A stretch of DNA of 64,000 nucleotides from RHLJ01 sp965242845 (GCA_965242845.1 CBDETC010000001.1:434001-498000), one strand, 5' to 3'. Counted from the stretch's first letter, positions 44,901-53,448 are shown. A program made the numbers and translations. Notes: generated from the letters alone by a model not told the origin.

Positions 44901-45511
44901 GTCGTTTTGGGGAGTATTGATGCAAAAGGCTTTTGTATAATTTTTTTCGCTAGTCCGGATAACTTGTCAGGAGTAAATCCTTTTTCATAGATGAAGTTGA
45001 TGATAGCTTGCTCAAAGTTGGAGTTATTTTTTGCTATGAACCCTCTCCAAAAATGATCGACTTGTTCCTGGAATATATCTGAGTCATCAGGTACTATTTC
45101 GAAATCGGCAGAAACATCGAAAGCAACGCTTTCTTCCTTAAGTATTCGTTGACAAAAACCATGAATGGTTGATACTGCAGCTTCATCAAATGAATAGAGC
45201 GCTTTTTGGAGTATAACGAGGTTCTCTTCCTTGTACCTGTTCGCAACTTCTTTTAAGAATGGATCCTCAGAAGTCCCTCCTTTTAAAACCTCAATACTTT
45301 CTATGAGCCTTTTCCTTAATCGGGTTTTTAATTCTGCAGTAGCAGCTTCAGTATAGGTAAGTACCAGGATATTAGCGGGCATTAGCCCTTTTTCGAGAAT
45401 TACACGAACGTAAAGAGAAACTATATTATACGTTTTACCTGTACCCGCCCCTGCCTCTACAAGACTTATCCCCTTTAAAGGCGCTTCAAAAAGATTTAAC
45501 TCTTTGCTCAT
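41963..45511 (-). CDS. recB: RecBCD exonuclease V, beta subunit (helicase-nuclease)
   Basis: A 1182-residue protein with an N-terminal UvrD-like 3'-5' helicase (Walker A EAGAGTGKT, about 17-25; LIDEFQDTDPIQYSIF about 375; HSSKGLEFPVVICP about 740) and a C-terminal nuclease domain with YILDYKSNHLGDRW, the conserved RecB nuclease motif containing Asp and Lys of the active site. It loads RecA after degrading DNA ends to a Chi site. It shares one base with the recC stop and is followed by recD, the order recC-recB-recD. Confidence 0.94.
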   Translation of the reverse strand: MSKELNLFEAPLKGISLVEAGAGTGKTYNIVSLYVRVILEKGLMPANILVLTYTEAATAELKTRLRKRLIESIEVLKGGTSEDPFLKEVANRYKEENLVILQKALYSFDEAAVSTIHGFCQRILKEESVAFDVSADFEIVPDDSDIFQEQVDHFWRGFIAKNNSNFEQAIINFIYEKGFTPDKLSGLAKKIIQKPFASILPKTTILKEYEPIFESLKKSKNSLKKAFLDEEAHIIQNLQSDSLNKARYKEPEKLIEGLRRWLDEETSITPYDKLKLFGSFMNTEGAGLKKGKQISPLKIWDLVDEYLSTYSGWEEIEIAWLVDATKAINDRFKEKKRQKNILSYQDLLEITQYGLESGNSEIAKIISEKYPIALIDEFQDTDPIQYSIFSNIYAKREHTALFMIGDPKQAIYSFRGADIFTYLRAQQESSEDQRYSLIHNYRSSAAMINAVNEVFGLTEDSFVLDQINFDSAQFPNTKSREESALTHSGELIAPLQFVEIPSQGLPVSKVRKEISIAVANEILTLIQGKYSIDGERLTQKDVAVLVRTHDQALLIQQALSQKGLSSIIKSKQSVFHSPESGDLHLILSAILNPMFESGIRAALATEALGFSGQQILELHEDDPKWEKEYQKFIELLDIWKRKGINALFSHLNKLFSLSENYAAHTNAERRLTNLLHLVDLLSAAEQKNGYTPAQLLSHFRKKRGSHNGQSDDEILRLESDNELIQILTMHSSKGLEFPVVICPYLWEGTDTKKESIFSFNRNGESFLDVGTKEGVDENRIQNLTESLAEKVRLSYVSLTRAKSACFVILADGINSELSPLASLFEGSTKVLDRLKDKITLKASEYKSRHSISEYSLSKVFKELEGNLSSKLRKPAQDLNVLAEDSSKPKQTLQALEFHRTDLYNYSRIASFSSLVSGSDNYEIDYEKSALDYYALLGEVSTLENSNLAPSMFSLPKGAKTGTLLHEIFEEALLSTPNSISEIVTQKTQKFGFEEKWISTIHESVKSTLTYPLDDGILLKDIRKEDLLIEMEFHFPIENVTAEKLKSIIRGNKASSLELLNDYSGFMKGYIDLLFKHQEKYYILDYKSNHLGDRWEDYSKAVIQEEVLHSNYDLQYHIYCVAVHRMLKSVLPDYDYNTHFGGVFYLFLRGVNPDNPETGVFFSKPEASLVSDLDNYFISENHE

Positions 45512-48500
45512 CAGCTCGATTTTTGGAGGTTTTCTAATAGAGGGCTCCAGAAGAATAAAGCGTTCTCTGAAAAAGCTGGGTGCCTAATGGGGTCAGTTCC
45601 TCTCCAGTTTAATTCATTGTAGAAATCCAGGCTTTCTCCTGCTGAGTATTCTGAGCCTTCCCAGGTACTCCTGGCAGCAGTAAGAGCTTCTTCATCTCCT
45701 TTAGGAAGGGTTTCTACATATTTTCTTGAGCTCTCCGGGAAAAAAGCGAGCTCATCTTTGGATGAGAATGCGTTTAAATATTTTTTTATTAAGCCATCGC
45801 AAAGTTCTGAAGCCAATTCTATTTCAGAAAAGAGATAACCAATATTATGAGTATTGTATCCATTACGTCCAATCAACACTGTTTGAAATTCTTTCGAAAC
45901 CAGTTGTAAGGATAAATGCTGAATCCACGCGCTAATAAAGTCTTTTGATTTAAGTCTTGAAGGCTTAACTATGAGCCTGGTTAGCCCCCTTACTTTTACG
46001 GTACCCTCATACTGATAGTCTGTATTGTCTTCATAGATATCTATTTCTGATTCTTCCTGGGTTTTGTAGGTGTTAGCTAAAACCAATAAATCTGATACTA
46101 TTCCAATTTCATTCTCAAAGTCACGCGTACCAGGAAGTCCTTGTGGAACGAGGCCTGCTGCTAAAGCAAAGTTTTCAATAGAAAGAGTATCCTGGTTTTC
46201 TTCCATTGACTTTGCAAGCAGATGATCAATGTTATACTTAGCTAACCCTGCAATTCTAAATACTTCTCTATCCTCTGGTTCTCTATTTTCGAATGGAGCT
46301 TTGACTTGTAATAATCTGGATAGCATGTATTTAGATGGATGAGAGAAAAAAGTGATCAGCTCATTCAAATCAACTTTTGGCTTTTCCTCTATTTCAAGAT
46401 CATAGGCATCAATTAAGGGAGTAGTTCTTTGTCTTTCGTTGGTAATTCTATCCGCTAGTTTTTTTTGAGCCTTAGAAAAGCTAAAAGCCGTTGAGAAGTA
46501 CTCAGAATCGAAGCCATGGAGTTTGTGCTTTTCTATTTTAATGAAAGGATAAACATCAGTTAACTTTTGAACTAATACAGAAGGCAGTTTATCCTCATTG
46601 GAATACATATCCTGTCCTATATAGCTGATAGACAAGAAATCGGATGTATTGGACAGGAGTTCATAAAACAGAAGAGCGTCATCTTGCTTACTAATCCTGT
46701 CCCCTGCTTGCGGGTACTTATTAATTAAATCAAATGATGGTCGGATTGTATTTCTTGGGAATTCTTTTTCATTCATTCCAAGCATATAAACCTGCTTAAA
46801 AGGTATTCCTCTATATGGAATAAAGGTGCTCAGCATTACCCCATTTCCAAAACGAGTTGAGCTTGCTTGCTCATTACTGATATATCGCTTAAACCAATGC
46901 TTGAACAATCTGAAATCTATATCTACACCTGAATGAGAAACAGAAGCTATTTCTTCAAGTCGAGTAATCGAATGAAGAGATGAGGACCATTCATTTTCAT
47001 TTTTAGGATTAGCAGGAGTATAAAATTCAAAAAAGCCCCGAATGGTTTTTACCCAATCACAAAACGGTTTTGATATCAAAATTTCCTTCTTCTTGCTCTC
47101 CAGGAACCTTACCAAATAAGAAAACCGGGCAGCAAGTTCTGCTTTCTCTGAGGAGTCAATATTCCTGTAAGGGATATGGTTCTCCAGGCTTTGAAGCTCC
47201 TGGATTTCCATCATATAGCCACTTAGCAGATTAAAAGATGCTTTTGCTAAAGAGTAGTTAGAATCATCAGTAGTTAACCCCCAATGTATATTATTTTCAA
47301 CCAACCATTGTTTAACGGTGAAAGTCTCTTCTTCTGAAATATTAAATCGTTCTTGCACAGAAGAGCGTGAAAGGAATTCGATTATTTCCGATGCTTTAAA
47401 ATCGCTATCAAGTACATCTAATAAGTACAAGAAATCTTCAGCAACCCTATTCTCATGAGAAGCAGGATTATAAATGGGTATGACTGGATCTTCCGAATCA
47501 CCTGAAAAAACAGATTCGATGATTCCGCCATACTTTTGAATGTCCGGAACCAAAATAAGCACATCTTCCGGGTCCAAAGTATCATCCGAATTAAAATGCG
47601 AAAGCAGCTGATCCTTTAAAACCTCCACTTCCCTTCTCTCGTTGTGGCATGAATGAATAGCTACTGGAATAGCCTTAGGGTCAGACAATTCGAGCTTAGA
47701 TAACACACTATCTGAATCTGATTGAATGTTAATCTCTTTGAATCCAGCCTCTCCTAGCCTTGATCGAATTAGTTTAATTAATGCACCTGCTTCAATTGAA
47801 GGTTTTGTCCAGTCTCTTTCAATTACCGTCTGATCTTCCTGATTAGCTATCAGATTGTAATCATTTCTAAAAAAATGTATATCAGAACTAGTGGAAATCG
47901 CTTCTAGAATGTTGAAAAAAGATGCCGACAAATGAGAATTCCCAAAAACAAAGACGCTATCAGGTATATTAGCTTTGTTGTCTTGTTTAATTATCAACTC
48001 TTTCAGTTTAAAGAATACTTCTGCCCTGGTTGGTAGATTTGGATATTCCTTTTTCCAAAAATTGAATAGAGTATTCCACAATCGTGCTTGCCATGGTTCT
48101 GAAGGGTCTTTAGTTAGATATTTCCTTTCTTGCCAGGCTTTGAGTATCCCTGGTCTATATATCTGGTAGAGATCAAATACATCAGCAATTTGGCCAGCGA
48201 ATTGGAACCTGGTTTCTGGGGTGCCTCCTTTGTTAAAAGCCAGCTGATTATCGCTTTGGTTTTCTAGTATATCAAACAGTTTCCACTGCATCGGAAACCT
48301 GTCTGAAGGAAGAATAGAAGGTAATTCGGGGTCAACAAGTCTATATAGTTTCCAGATAAATTCGGAAGGAAGCACAAACTCTATATTAAAAGAGATTCCG
48401 GATATTCGAGCTAATTCTAAAGAAAGCCATTGCTGCGTTTCTTTGTTTTGAACTACAAGCCAGGTCTTTTTTAAAGGATTATCCTTCCGGTATTCAGAAA

Positions 48501-48561
48501 GAGCTTCTGAAAGAGGTGCAATAAGTTCGGAAAGTGAATTCGAAGTATGATAAATAAACAT
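45511..48561 (-). CDS. recC: RecBCD exonuclease V, gamma subunit (Chi recognition)
   Basis: A 1016-residue protein related to inactivated UvrD helicases; it recognises Chi and holds the complex together. Visible family segments are the N-terminal LSEALSEYRKDNPLKKTWLVVQN and WLSLELARISGISFNIEFVLPS, the middle ILVPDIQKYGGIIESVFSG, and MLGMNEKEFPRN about residue 590. No intact Walker A is present, as expected. Somewhat shorter than E. coli RecC (1122). It starts 64 bases after the ribbon-helix-helix gene on the same strand, so parA and rec genes may be co-transcribed. Confidence 0.9.
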   Translation of the reverse strand: MFIYHTSNSLSELIAPLSEALSEYRKDNPLKKTWLVVQNKETQQWLSLELARISGISFNIEFVLPSEFIWKLYRLVDPELPSILPSDRFPMQWKLFDILENQSDNQLAFNKGGTPETRFQFAGQIADVFDLYQIYRPGILKAWQERKYLTKDPSEPWQARLWNTLFNFWKKEYPNLPTRAEVFFKLKELIIKQDNKANIPDSVFVFGNSHLSASFFNILEAISTSSDIHFFRNDYNLIANQEDQTVIERDWTKPSIEAGALIKLIRSRLGEAGFKEINIQSDSDSVLSKLELSDPKAIPVAIHSCHNERREVEVLKDQLLSHFNSDDTLDPEDVLILVPDIQKYGGIIESVFSGDSEDPVIPIYNPASHENRVAEDFLYLLDVLDSDFKASEIIEFLSRSSVQERFNISEEETFTVKQWLVENNIHWGLTTDDSNYSLAKASFNLLSGYMMEIQELQSLENHIPYRNIDSSEKAELAARFSYLVRFLESKKKEILISKPFCDWVKTIRGFFEFYTPANPKNENEWSSSLHSITRLEEIASVSHSGVDIDFRLFKHWFKRYISNEQASSTRFGNGVMLSTFIPYRGIPFKQVYMLGMNEKEFPRNTIRPSFDLINKYPQAGDRISKQDDALLFYELLSNTSDFLSISYIGQDMYSNEDKLPSVLVQKLTDVYPFIKIEKHKLHGFDSEYFSTAFSFSKAQKKLADRITNERQRTTPLIDAYDLEIEEKPKVDLNELITFFSHPSKYMLSRLLQVKAPFENREPEDREVFRIAGLAKYNIDHLLAKSMEENQDTLSIENFALAAGLVPQGLPGTRDFENEIGIVSDLLVLANTYKTQEESEIDIYEDNTDYQYEGTVKVRGLTRLIVKPSRLKSKDFISAWIQHLSLQLVSKEFQTVLIGRNGYNTHNIGYLFSEIELASELCDGLIKKYLNAFSSKDELAFFPESSRKYVETLPKGDEEALTAARSTWEGSEYSAGESLDFYNELNWRGTDPIRHPAFSENALFFWSPLLENLQKSS

Positions 48562-48624
48562 TCAAGACCAGCATTTGAAAGCAAGTATAACAAAATGCCT
48601 AAGGTTAATCTCGGCTAATCTTAA

Positions 48625-48879
48625 CTAATCGATAGCTCTCTTCAGAAGTTCATTTACAAAGTGAGAATTGGAGTCTTCTTTCTCTTTAGCTCTTTTCTTT
48701 ATCTCATCGATGAGACTTTCTTCCAGGTAATAACTTACCGTTTTCTTTGAAGGTGTATTCCTTTTGACTGAACCAGATATAGCTGCTCCTGATTCAGTTT
48801 GTGGAATAAACGCAAATTTGGCTCCCGCCAATGGTCGGTATGTTAGGGGATTATTCCCCATCACCGGCTTCTTACTCAT
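48625..48879 (-). CDS. Small ribbon-helix-helix-like partner of ParA
   Basis: An 84-residue protein. The C-terminal half (about 45-84: KKTVSYYLEESLIDEIKKRA, then SNSHFVNELLKRAID) has the strand-helix-helix layout of ribbon-helix-helix DNA-binding proteins. The N-terminal half is Gly/Pro-rich and probably disordered, which in ParG- or MinE-like partners contacts ParA. It lies 3 bases after parA. It probably takes the ParB/ParG role for that ATPase. Confidence 0.68.
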   Translation of the reverse strand: MSKKPVMGNNPLTYRPLAGAKFAFIPQTESGAAISGSVKRNTPSKKTVSYYLEESLIDEIKKRAKEKEDSNSHFVNELLKRAID

Positions 48880-48882
48880 TTA

Positions 48883-49638
48883 TCAATGGCCGTTTTTTAT
48901 TTCTTTTGCCAACGCTAAATAGTCTTGAGCCCCATTACTGCTGCCATCGTATTCAAAGATTGTTTTATGATGACTCGGTGCTTCAGCTAAAGCGACATTA
49001 TCCCGGATAATTGTATTAAACACTTTTTTCCCGAAGTAATCTTTTATATGCCCAACAACCTCTTTATTGAGGTTTTTTCGGCTATCATACAAAGTGCAAA
49101 TTATCCCTCCTACTTCCAAATCAGCATTGAGTCGTTGCTGAACTACCTTAATTAAGTCGAGCAGTTTTGAGAGACCATGCAACGCTAAATATTCTGATTG
49201 TAGTACGATAAAGATATCCTTAACGGCTGTGAAAGCGTTTAGGGTAAGCAGACCTAAATTCGGAGGACAATCGATTAAGACGTAATCATAATCCTCATTT
49301 TCCAGTTGGCTTAGAAAATTCTTCAACAGGCTTTCCCTGGCGGGTTCGTTTGCTAATTCAAGTTCTGCCCCTGATAACTCAAGTGACGAAGCTATATAAT
49401 CAAAACCGTTATGTTTGATGATTACTTCTTCGAGTCGCGTATTTCCTTTTAAAGCCTGATAGATCGTTTTATCAAGTCGTTGCGAATGCATACGAAGTGA
49501 ATAAGTTAAATTAGCCTGAGGATCGAGATCTATTAATAGAACCTTTTTTCCAAGCTTAGCTAATCCTGCACCAACGTTAATAGTCGAAGTAGTTTTTCCG
49601 ACTCCACCCTTCTGATTAGTAAATGCTATTGTTTTCAT
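48883..49638 (-). CDS. ParA/Soj-family partition ATPase
   Basis: A 251-residue deviant Walker A ATPase: KGGVGKTTSTINVG (about 9-22), the switch LLIDLDPQANLTYSL (about 34-48), and DYVLIDCPPNLGLLTLNAF (about 117-135). It lacks an N-terminal DNA-binding domain, so it belongs to the short ParA (Soj/type Ib) class that positions DNA or protein cargo on the nucleoid. No ParB with a KorB-like domain follows; instead a ribbon-helix-helix gene is 3 bases downstream. Confidence 0.88.
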   Translation of the reverse strand: MKTIAFTNQKGGVGKTTSTINVGAGLAKLGKKVLLIDLDPQANLTYSLRMHSQRLDKTIYQALKGNTRLEEVIIKHNGFDYIASSLELSGAELELANEPARESLLKNFLSQLENEDYDYVLIDCPPNLGLLTLNAFTAVKDIFIVLQSEYLALHGLSKLLDLIKVVQQRLNADLEVGGIICTLYDSRKNLNKEVVGHIKDYFGKKVFNTIIRDNVALAEAPSHHKTIFEYDGSSNGAQDYLALAKEIKNGH

Positions 49639-49744
49639 TTTTGCAAATTGACGTATTCCCTTTTTCTAGTAGAAGTAAGAGAACGCCAAAGTAATTTGTT
49701 ACACCCTTAAACAAAAGATTTTCGATGCTTAAAATACTTTAATT

Positions 49745-49761
49745 TTAGAATCAATTTCTAA
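49745..49761. promoter_or_regulatory. Short inverted repeat in the parA/thioesterase intergenic region
   Basis: TTAGAA and TTCTAA separated by TCAAT, between divergently transcribed parA and thioesterase genes. Ribbon-helix-helix proteins often bind such short repeats, so it could be an autoregulatory operator. A single weak repeat. Confidence 0.28.
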
Positions 49762-49827
49762 TCAGATTCCAATATCTCTGTACAGAATAGTTGAGTATAT
49801 TTGTTCACATAATTTTTTAGGTGAAAT

Positions 49828-50199
49828 ATGAGATTTTTTAGCAGAAAGCTGATCAAACCTCAAGACTTAAACGCACACGGCACTCTTTTTGGAGGTACAG
49901 TGCTTAGTTGGGTTGATGAGGAAGCAGCTATTTTTGTTCTTTGCCAACTGGGAAAAGGCAATATCGTTACCAAATATATGTCTGAAATTAACTTCGTTAG
50001 TTCGGCTAAACTTGGAGAAGTAATTGAGATTGGCATGGAAACTGTTAAATTTGGGACTACCTCTATTACAGTTAAATGTGAGGTCCGAACAAAGTTTACC
50101 AAAAATACCATTATTACTATCGATGAAATAGTGTTTGTGCATGTGGATGATTCTGGTAGACCTAAACCACATAATATTTCGGAACCAGCTAACGAATAA
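49828..50199 (+). CDS. YciA/BACH-type acyl-CoA thioesterase
   Basis: A 123-residue single hotdog-fold protein. DLNAHGTLFGGTVLSWVDEEAAI (about 13-35) matches the YciA/BACH motif, with Asn15 and Asp29 at the expected catalytic positions, and INFVSSAKLGEVIEIG follows. It hydrolyses acyl-CoA thioesters in the cytosol as a hexamer in relatives. It precedes an Hpt gene by 8 bases on the same strand, an unusual neighbour. Confidence 0.88.
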   Translation: MRFFSRKLIKPQDLNAHGTLFGGTVLSWVDEEAAIFVLCQLGKGNIVTKYMSEINFVSSAKLGEVIEIGMETVKFGTTSITVKCEVRTKFTKNTIITIDEIVFVHVDDSGRPKPHNISEPANE

Positions 50200-50207
50200 G
50201 GGTTACA

Positions 50208-50564
50208 TTGAGTAGCGAAAAACAATTAGTAGATTTTACGACACTGAACGAGATGTTGTACGGCGAAACTGCCTACATCAAAGAGTTTTCTGAAGCTGCA
50301 CTCACCTCTTTTAGTGAATTCCAGGAAAACTATTCCCAGTTTCTTCTCACAAGAGATGAAGTCAACTTTAGAAAAGCCGGGCACAAAATTAAGCCTGTAG
50401 CTCAAATGCTGGGATTAGAGATAATTCTTGATGAATATGAGCATGCAAAATCTTTGATTTGGGAGGAAAAAGATGCCAAAGATCTGGAAGCTTCTACTAA
50501 AAAAATGAATGAGATTTGTGAGAAAGTTCTTTCTGAACTAAAGGAAATAAGCCAGCAGGCTTAA
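50208..50564 (+). CDS. Free-standing histidine phosphotransfer (Hpt-like) protein
   Basis: A 118-residue all-helical protein. RKAGHKIKPVAQMLGL (about 56-70) fits the Hpt motif with His59 as phospho-acceptor, spaced as in phosphorelay Hpt domains. It starts with TTG at 50208, preceded by AAGGG at a suitable distance; the next ATG would remove the first helix. It could pass phosphate between a hybrid kinase elsewhere and the response regulator encoded next to it, since the adjacent kinase has no receiver domain. Confidence 0.7.
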   Translation: MSSEKQLVDFTTLNEMLYGETAYIKEFSEAALTSFSEFQENYSQFLLTRDEVNFRKAGHKIKPVAQMLGLEIILDEYEHAKSLIWEEKDAKDLEASTKKMNEICEKVLSELKEISQQA

Positions 50565-50608
50565 ATGTTACTTTTCTGTGATACATTAAAAAAAATTGGT
50601 TTGTAACT

Positions 50609-51346
50609 ATGGAGCTGAAAATAACACCTATGAAAGCTCCAAAAGAACCCATACTTATTGTTGAAGATGATCAGGACTTATCTGAACTGATTAAGATTCA
50701 GCTATCCGATTTAAACTTCTCCATAGAACAAAGCTTCAATGGAAGCGAAGCGCTCGAAAAGATTCAAACGAAAGATTATTCGTTAATCATCCTCGATGTG
50801 ATGCTCCCAGGCACTAATGGCTTTGATATTTGTAAATCAGTCCGAGAAGATGATTCAAAAACTCCAATTCTAATGCTTACTGCGAAAGCGGAAGAGATTG
50901 ATAAAATAATGGGGCTGGAATTTGGAGCCGATGATTATCTAACCAAGCCTTTTAGCATTCGCGAGTTAACAGCACGGGTAAAAGCTCTTCTTCGAAGATC
51001 AAGTGTTACTGAGCAAGTAGAAAATCCTATTCAGGAGCACATCGAATTTGGAGAATTATCGATATATCCCAATAAGAGGGTGATTGAGCTAGGGCACGAT
51101 GCTCTTGAATTAACAAGTAAAGAATTCGACCTCCTCCTTCTTTTTGCTAATAATCCTGGAAGAGCGTATAGCAGACAACAATTGTTGGATATCGTTTGGG
51201 GCTACCAGTACAATGGATACAGTCACACGGTGAATTCTCATATTAACCGACTCAGAAGTAAGATTGAGAAAGATCCGGCAAATCCGACCTTTATAAAAAC
51301 GGTTTGGGGCGTAGGTTATCGTTTCACTGAACTTCACGAGATTTGA
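50609..51346 (+). CDS. OmpR/PhoB-family response regulator
   Basis: A 245-residue transcription regulator. The receiver domain (about 13-130) has acid pocket VEDD (18-21), phospho-acceptor Asp63 in ILDVMLPG and the Lys of LTKPF. The winged-helix domain (about 145-240) ends with SRQQLLDIVWGYQY and VNSHINRLRSKIE...VWGVGYRF, typical of PhoB/OmpR. It is followed one base after its stop by its sensor kinase. An inner ATG at 50630 is an alternative start. Target genes unknown. Confidence 0.94.
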   Translation: MELKITPMKAPKEPILIVEDDQDLSELIKIQLSDLNFSIEQSFNGSEALEKIQTKDYSLIILDVMLPGTNGFDICKSVREDDSKTPILMLTAKAEEIDKIMGLEFGADDYLTKPFSIRELTARVKALLRRSSVTEQVENPIQEHIEFGELSIYPNKRVIELGHDALELTSKEFDLLLLFANNPGRAYSRQQLLDIVWGYQYNGYSHTVNSHINRLRSKIEKDPANPTFIKTVWGVGYRFTELHEI

Positions 51347-51347
51347 T

Positions 51348-52823
51348 ATGAGCGTTTTTACACAAAGTTTTTATGGCAAACTGTCCCTGGTTTTTTTAGT
51401 CCTGATTCTTTTTTTGGGAAGTGCGCTTGCCTATTTAAGTATGAAGTCTTCCCTAATGTTTGTGGAAGAAACCACTCAAAAGGTTAATAAGATGTTAGCT
51501 TCAGAAATGGCGATGGAAATTCAGCCATTTTTAAATGATGCCATTGAAGCGGATAGCATTCAAAACAAAATTGAATACTTGCAAGGAATCAATCCCCAGG
51601 TTGATATTTATCTAGTTGGCGGAAATGGAATGATAAAAGGAGTATTCCTTGGAGAAGAATCAAGTGCCAGTCTTCAGCTTGATTTTGTAGATACTGAACC
51701 TATTGATCGGTTTTTGACTGGTGAAGAATTACCTATTCTTGGGCAGGATCCTCTTAACCCAGAGTCATTGAAGCCATTTTCTGCCGCAACTATATCAATT
51801 ATGGGAGAAACTGGCTGTTACCTATATGTGATATTGGGCGGTAAGATGTATGACGAAACAGCCTCAATGCTAGCGGAGAGTTATATCATTAAAAACTCCA
51901 TGATTGGTTTAGGCATTATTTTGTTGGGTACCATCTTACTTGGCTTGTTAATCTTTAGATGGTTAACTCAGCGGCTGAGAAATATGACCACCACGGTACA
52001 GGCTTTTGAACATGGTCAGCTTCAAGAAAGAGTTGATATCAGCTCTAGAGATGAAATTGGAGTACTTGGCTCCTCTTTTAATCAAATGGCTGACACCATT
52101 GTGGCTAATATGGACGAAATAAAGCAAGTAGATAAACTTCGAAGAGAGTTAATTGCTAATGTATCTCATGATCTTAGAAGTCCTTTAGCTTCTATCCAGG
52201 GGTATCTTGAAACTATTCAGGTTAAAGATGCTCAACTTTCAGATGAAGATCGTAATCGTTACTACGACATAGTATTACGGAATACTCGTAAACTTGGAAA
52301 TTTGATTTCTGAGCTATTTGAACTATCTAAGTTAGATGCTAAAAATGTACAACCTGAATTAGAGCCTGTTTCCATTTCGGAATTAGCACAAGACGTTGTT
52401 GTCCAATTTCAACCCATTGCTGAGGAAAAGAATATCGCCTTAAGTGCGGTACTTCCTGATGAGCCCTTAAATCTGGTTAATGCTGATATAGCCTTAATGG
52501 AACGAGCTATTTCTAACCTCATTGATAACGCGATTAAAAATACTCCTGAGCATGGAGAAGTGAAGATTATTCCTGCTAATGAAGGAAACAGAGTAAGCGT
52601 GAAGATCTCTGATACAGGCATTGGTATTCCTAAAGATCAAATAGCGAGAATCTTTGACCGCTTCTATCAGACAGATCCAAGCCGTACAGGAGCTACTGGT
52701 GCCGGCTTAGGCTTATCTATAGCTCAAAAGATATTAGAACTTCATGGTTCAAAACTTTCTGTACAAAGTGTATTAAACCAGGGAACGACATTCAGCTTTA
52801 GTCTATTACCATATACAGATTAA
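51348..52823 (+). CDS. Two-component sensor histidine kinase
   Basis: A 491-residue membrane kinase. Two transmembrane helices (about 11-30 and 182-203) flank an extracytoplasmic sensor domain of about 150 residues; HAMP follows (about 205-257), then HisKA with NVSHDLRSPLASI (phospho-His about 274), and the ATPase domain with N box NLIDNAIKN, DTGIGIP and GLGLSIAQK. It should phosphorylate the adjacent PhoB-type regulator. The sensor domain shows no recognised ligand motif. Confidence 0.93.
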   Translation: MSVFTQSFYGKLSLVFLVLILFLGSALAYLSMKSSLMFVEETTQKVNKMLASEMAMEIQPFLNDAIEADSIQNKIEYLQGINPQVDIYLVGGNGMIKGVFLGEESSASLQLDFVDTEPIDRFLTGEELPILGQDPLNPESLKPFSAATISIMGETGCYLYVILGGKMYDETASMLAESYIIKNSMIGLGIILLGTILLGLLIFRWLTQRLRNMTTTVQAFEHGQLQERVDISSRDEIGVLGSSFNQMADTIVANMDEIKQVDKLRRELIANVSHDLRSPLASIQGYLETIQVKDAQLSDEDRNRYYDIVLRNTRKLGNLISELFELSKLDAKNVQPELEPVSISELAQDVVVQFQPIAEEKNIALSAVLPDEPLNLVNADIALMERAISNLIDNAIKNTPEHGEVKIIPANEGNRVSVKISDTGIGIPKDQIARIFDRFYQTDPSRTGATGAGLGLSIAQKILELHGSKLSVQSVLNQGTTFSFSLLPYTD

Positions 52824-52837
52824 TACTCTGTATATAT

Positions 52838-53332
52838 ATGATACTTAAAGAAAGTGAACTGGATGATGACGATATCATCTACCCTATTCTTGGAAAGCCT
52901 TACAAAGAACCGGGAAAGCTATTAACTGCTACCGGTTCATCTATGTTCTTTGTAAGAGAGGCTACTGACCTCGAGTGCAATCCACTCCCCTTAAAACGAG
53001 AAGAAATGAAGGGGATTTTTCAGAGGTATGAGAAAGGATTGATGCTTCATTTAAATAAAAGTAACTACCAGAATGCCATTCTCATTTCCTATGATTCTGT
53101 TAAGCGGATTAAGCTCTCGAAGAGGATAGAAAAGTGGGAAGCTGGGGATTCATTCACCCAAAAAATTATGGCACTGTTGTTTAAGTACAAAGTCCGGGAA
53201 TCGGTATTGGGCTTAGAAACGGATTCAATAAAAGCAGAACTGTATACAAGCCTGAGTTCATTTGATAGCATTAATAACTACTTCTCTTCACTCGATTCCG
53301 CTGACAGGTTTCAGGTAGTAGCAAAAAAATAA
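52838..53332 (+). CDS. Unknown protein encoded after the two-component pair
   Basis: A 164-residue soluble protein, no signal peptide and no membrane segment. It begins with an acidic stretch (ESELDDDD) and has mixed alpha/beta composition with a basic middle (SYDSVKRIKLSKRIEKW). I recognise no family. It starts 14 bases after the kinase gene, so it is probably part of the same transcript and may be an accessory factor of that system. Confidence 0.6.
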   Translation: MILKESELDDDDIIYPILGKPYKEPGKLLTATGSSMFFVREATDLECNPLPLKREEMKGIFQRYEKGLMLHLNKSNYQNAILISYDSVKRIKLSKRIEKWEAGDSFTQKIMALLFKYKVRESVLGLETDSIKAELYTSLSSFDSINNYFSSLDSADRFQVVAKK

Positions 53333-53341
53333 AAACTTAAA

Positions 53342-53448
53342 GTCATTCTGAGGTTACCACCGAAGAATCATAGTGAATGAAAATAGGTACGATCCTTCGC
53401 CCGACTTCCACAGTAGTACGGAGGACAGGTAAGTATGCTCAGGATGAC
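53342..53448. repeat. Palindromic intergenic repeat element, type 1
   Basis: Ends GTCATTCTGAG (53342-53352) and CTCAGGATGAC (53438-53448) are inverted copies with one wobble; nested inside are CGAAGAATC and GATCCTTCG, again inverted. The element of about 107 bases can fold into a long imperfect hairpin and resembles short dispersed repeats seen in many Bacteroidota genomes. No ORF is inside. It fills most of the gap between the unknown protein gene and the next lipoprotein gene. Confidence 0.65.

Noticed and set aside
45511..48561. recC region as AddB
   Set aside because: Sequence lacks the iron-sulfur cysteines and nuclease motif expected of AddB, and recD is present in the same operon.
49860..50225. 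Two long minus-strand frames opposite the thioesterase gene
   Set aside because: The plus-strand frame has a clear hotdog thioesterase motif; the opposite frames have no recognisable protein features.
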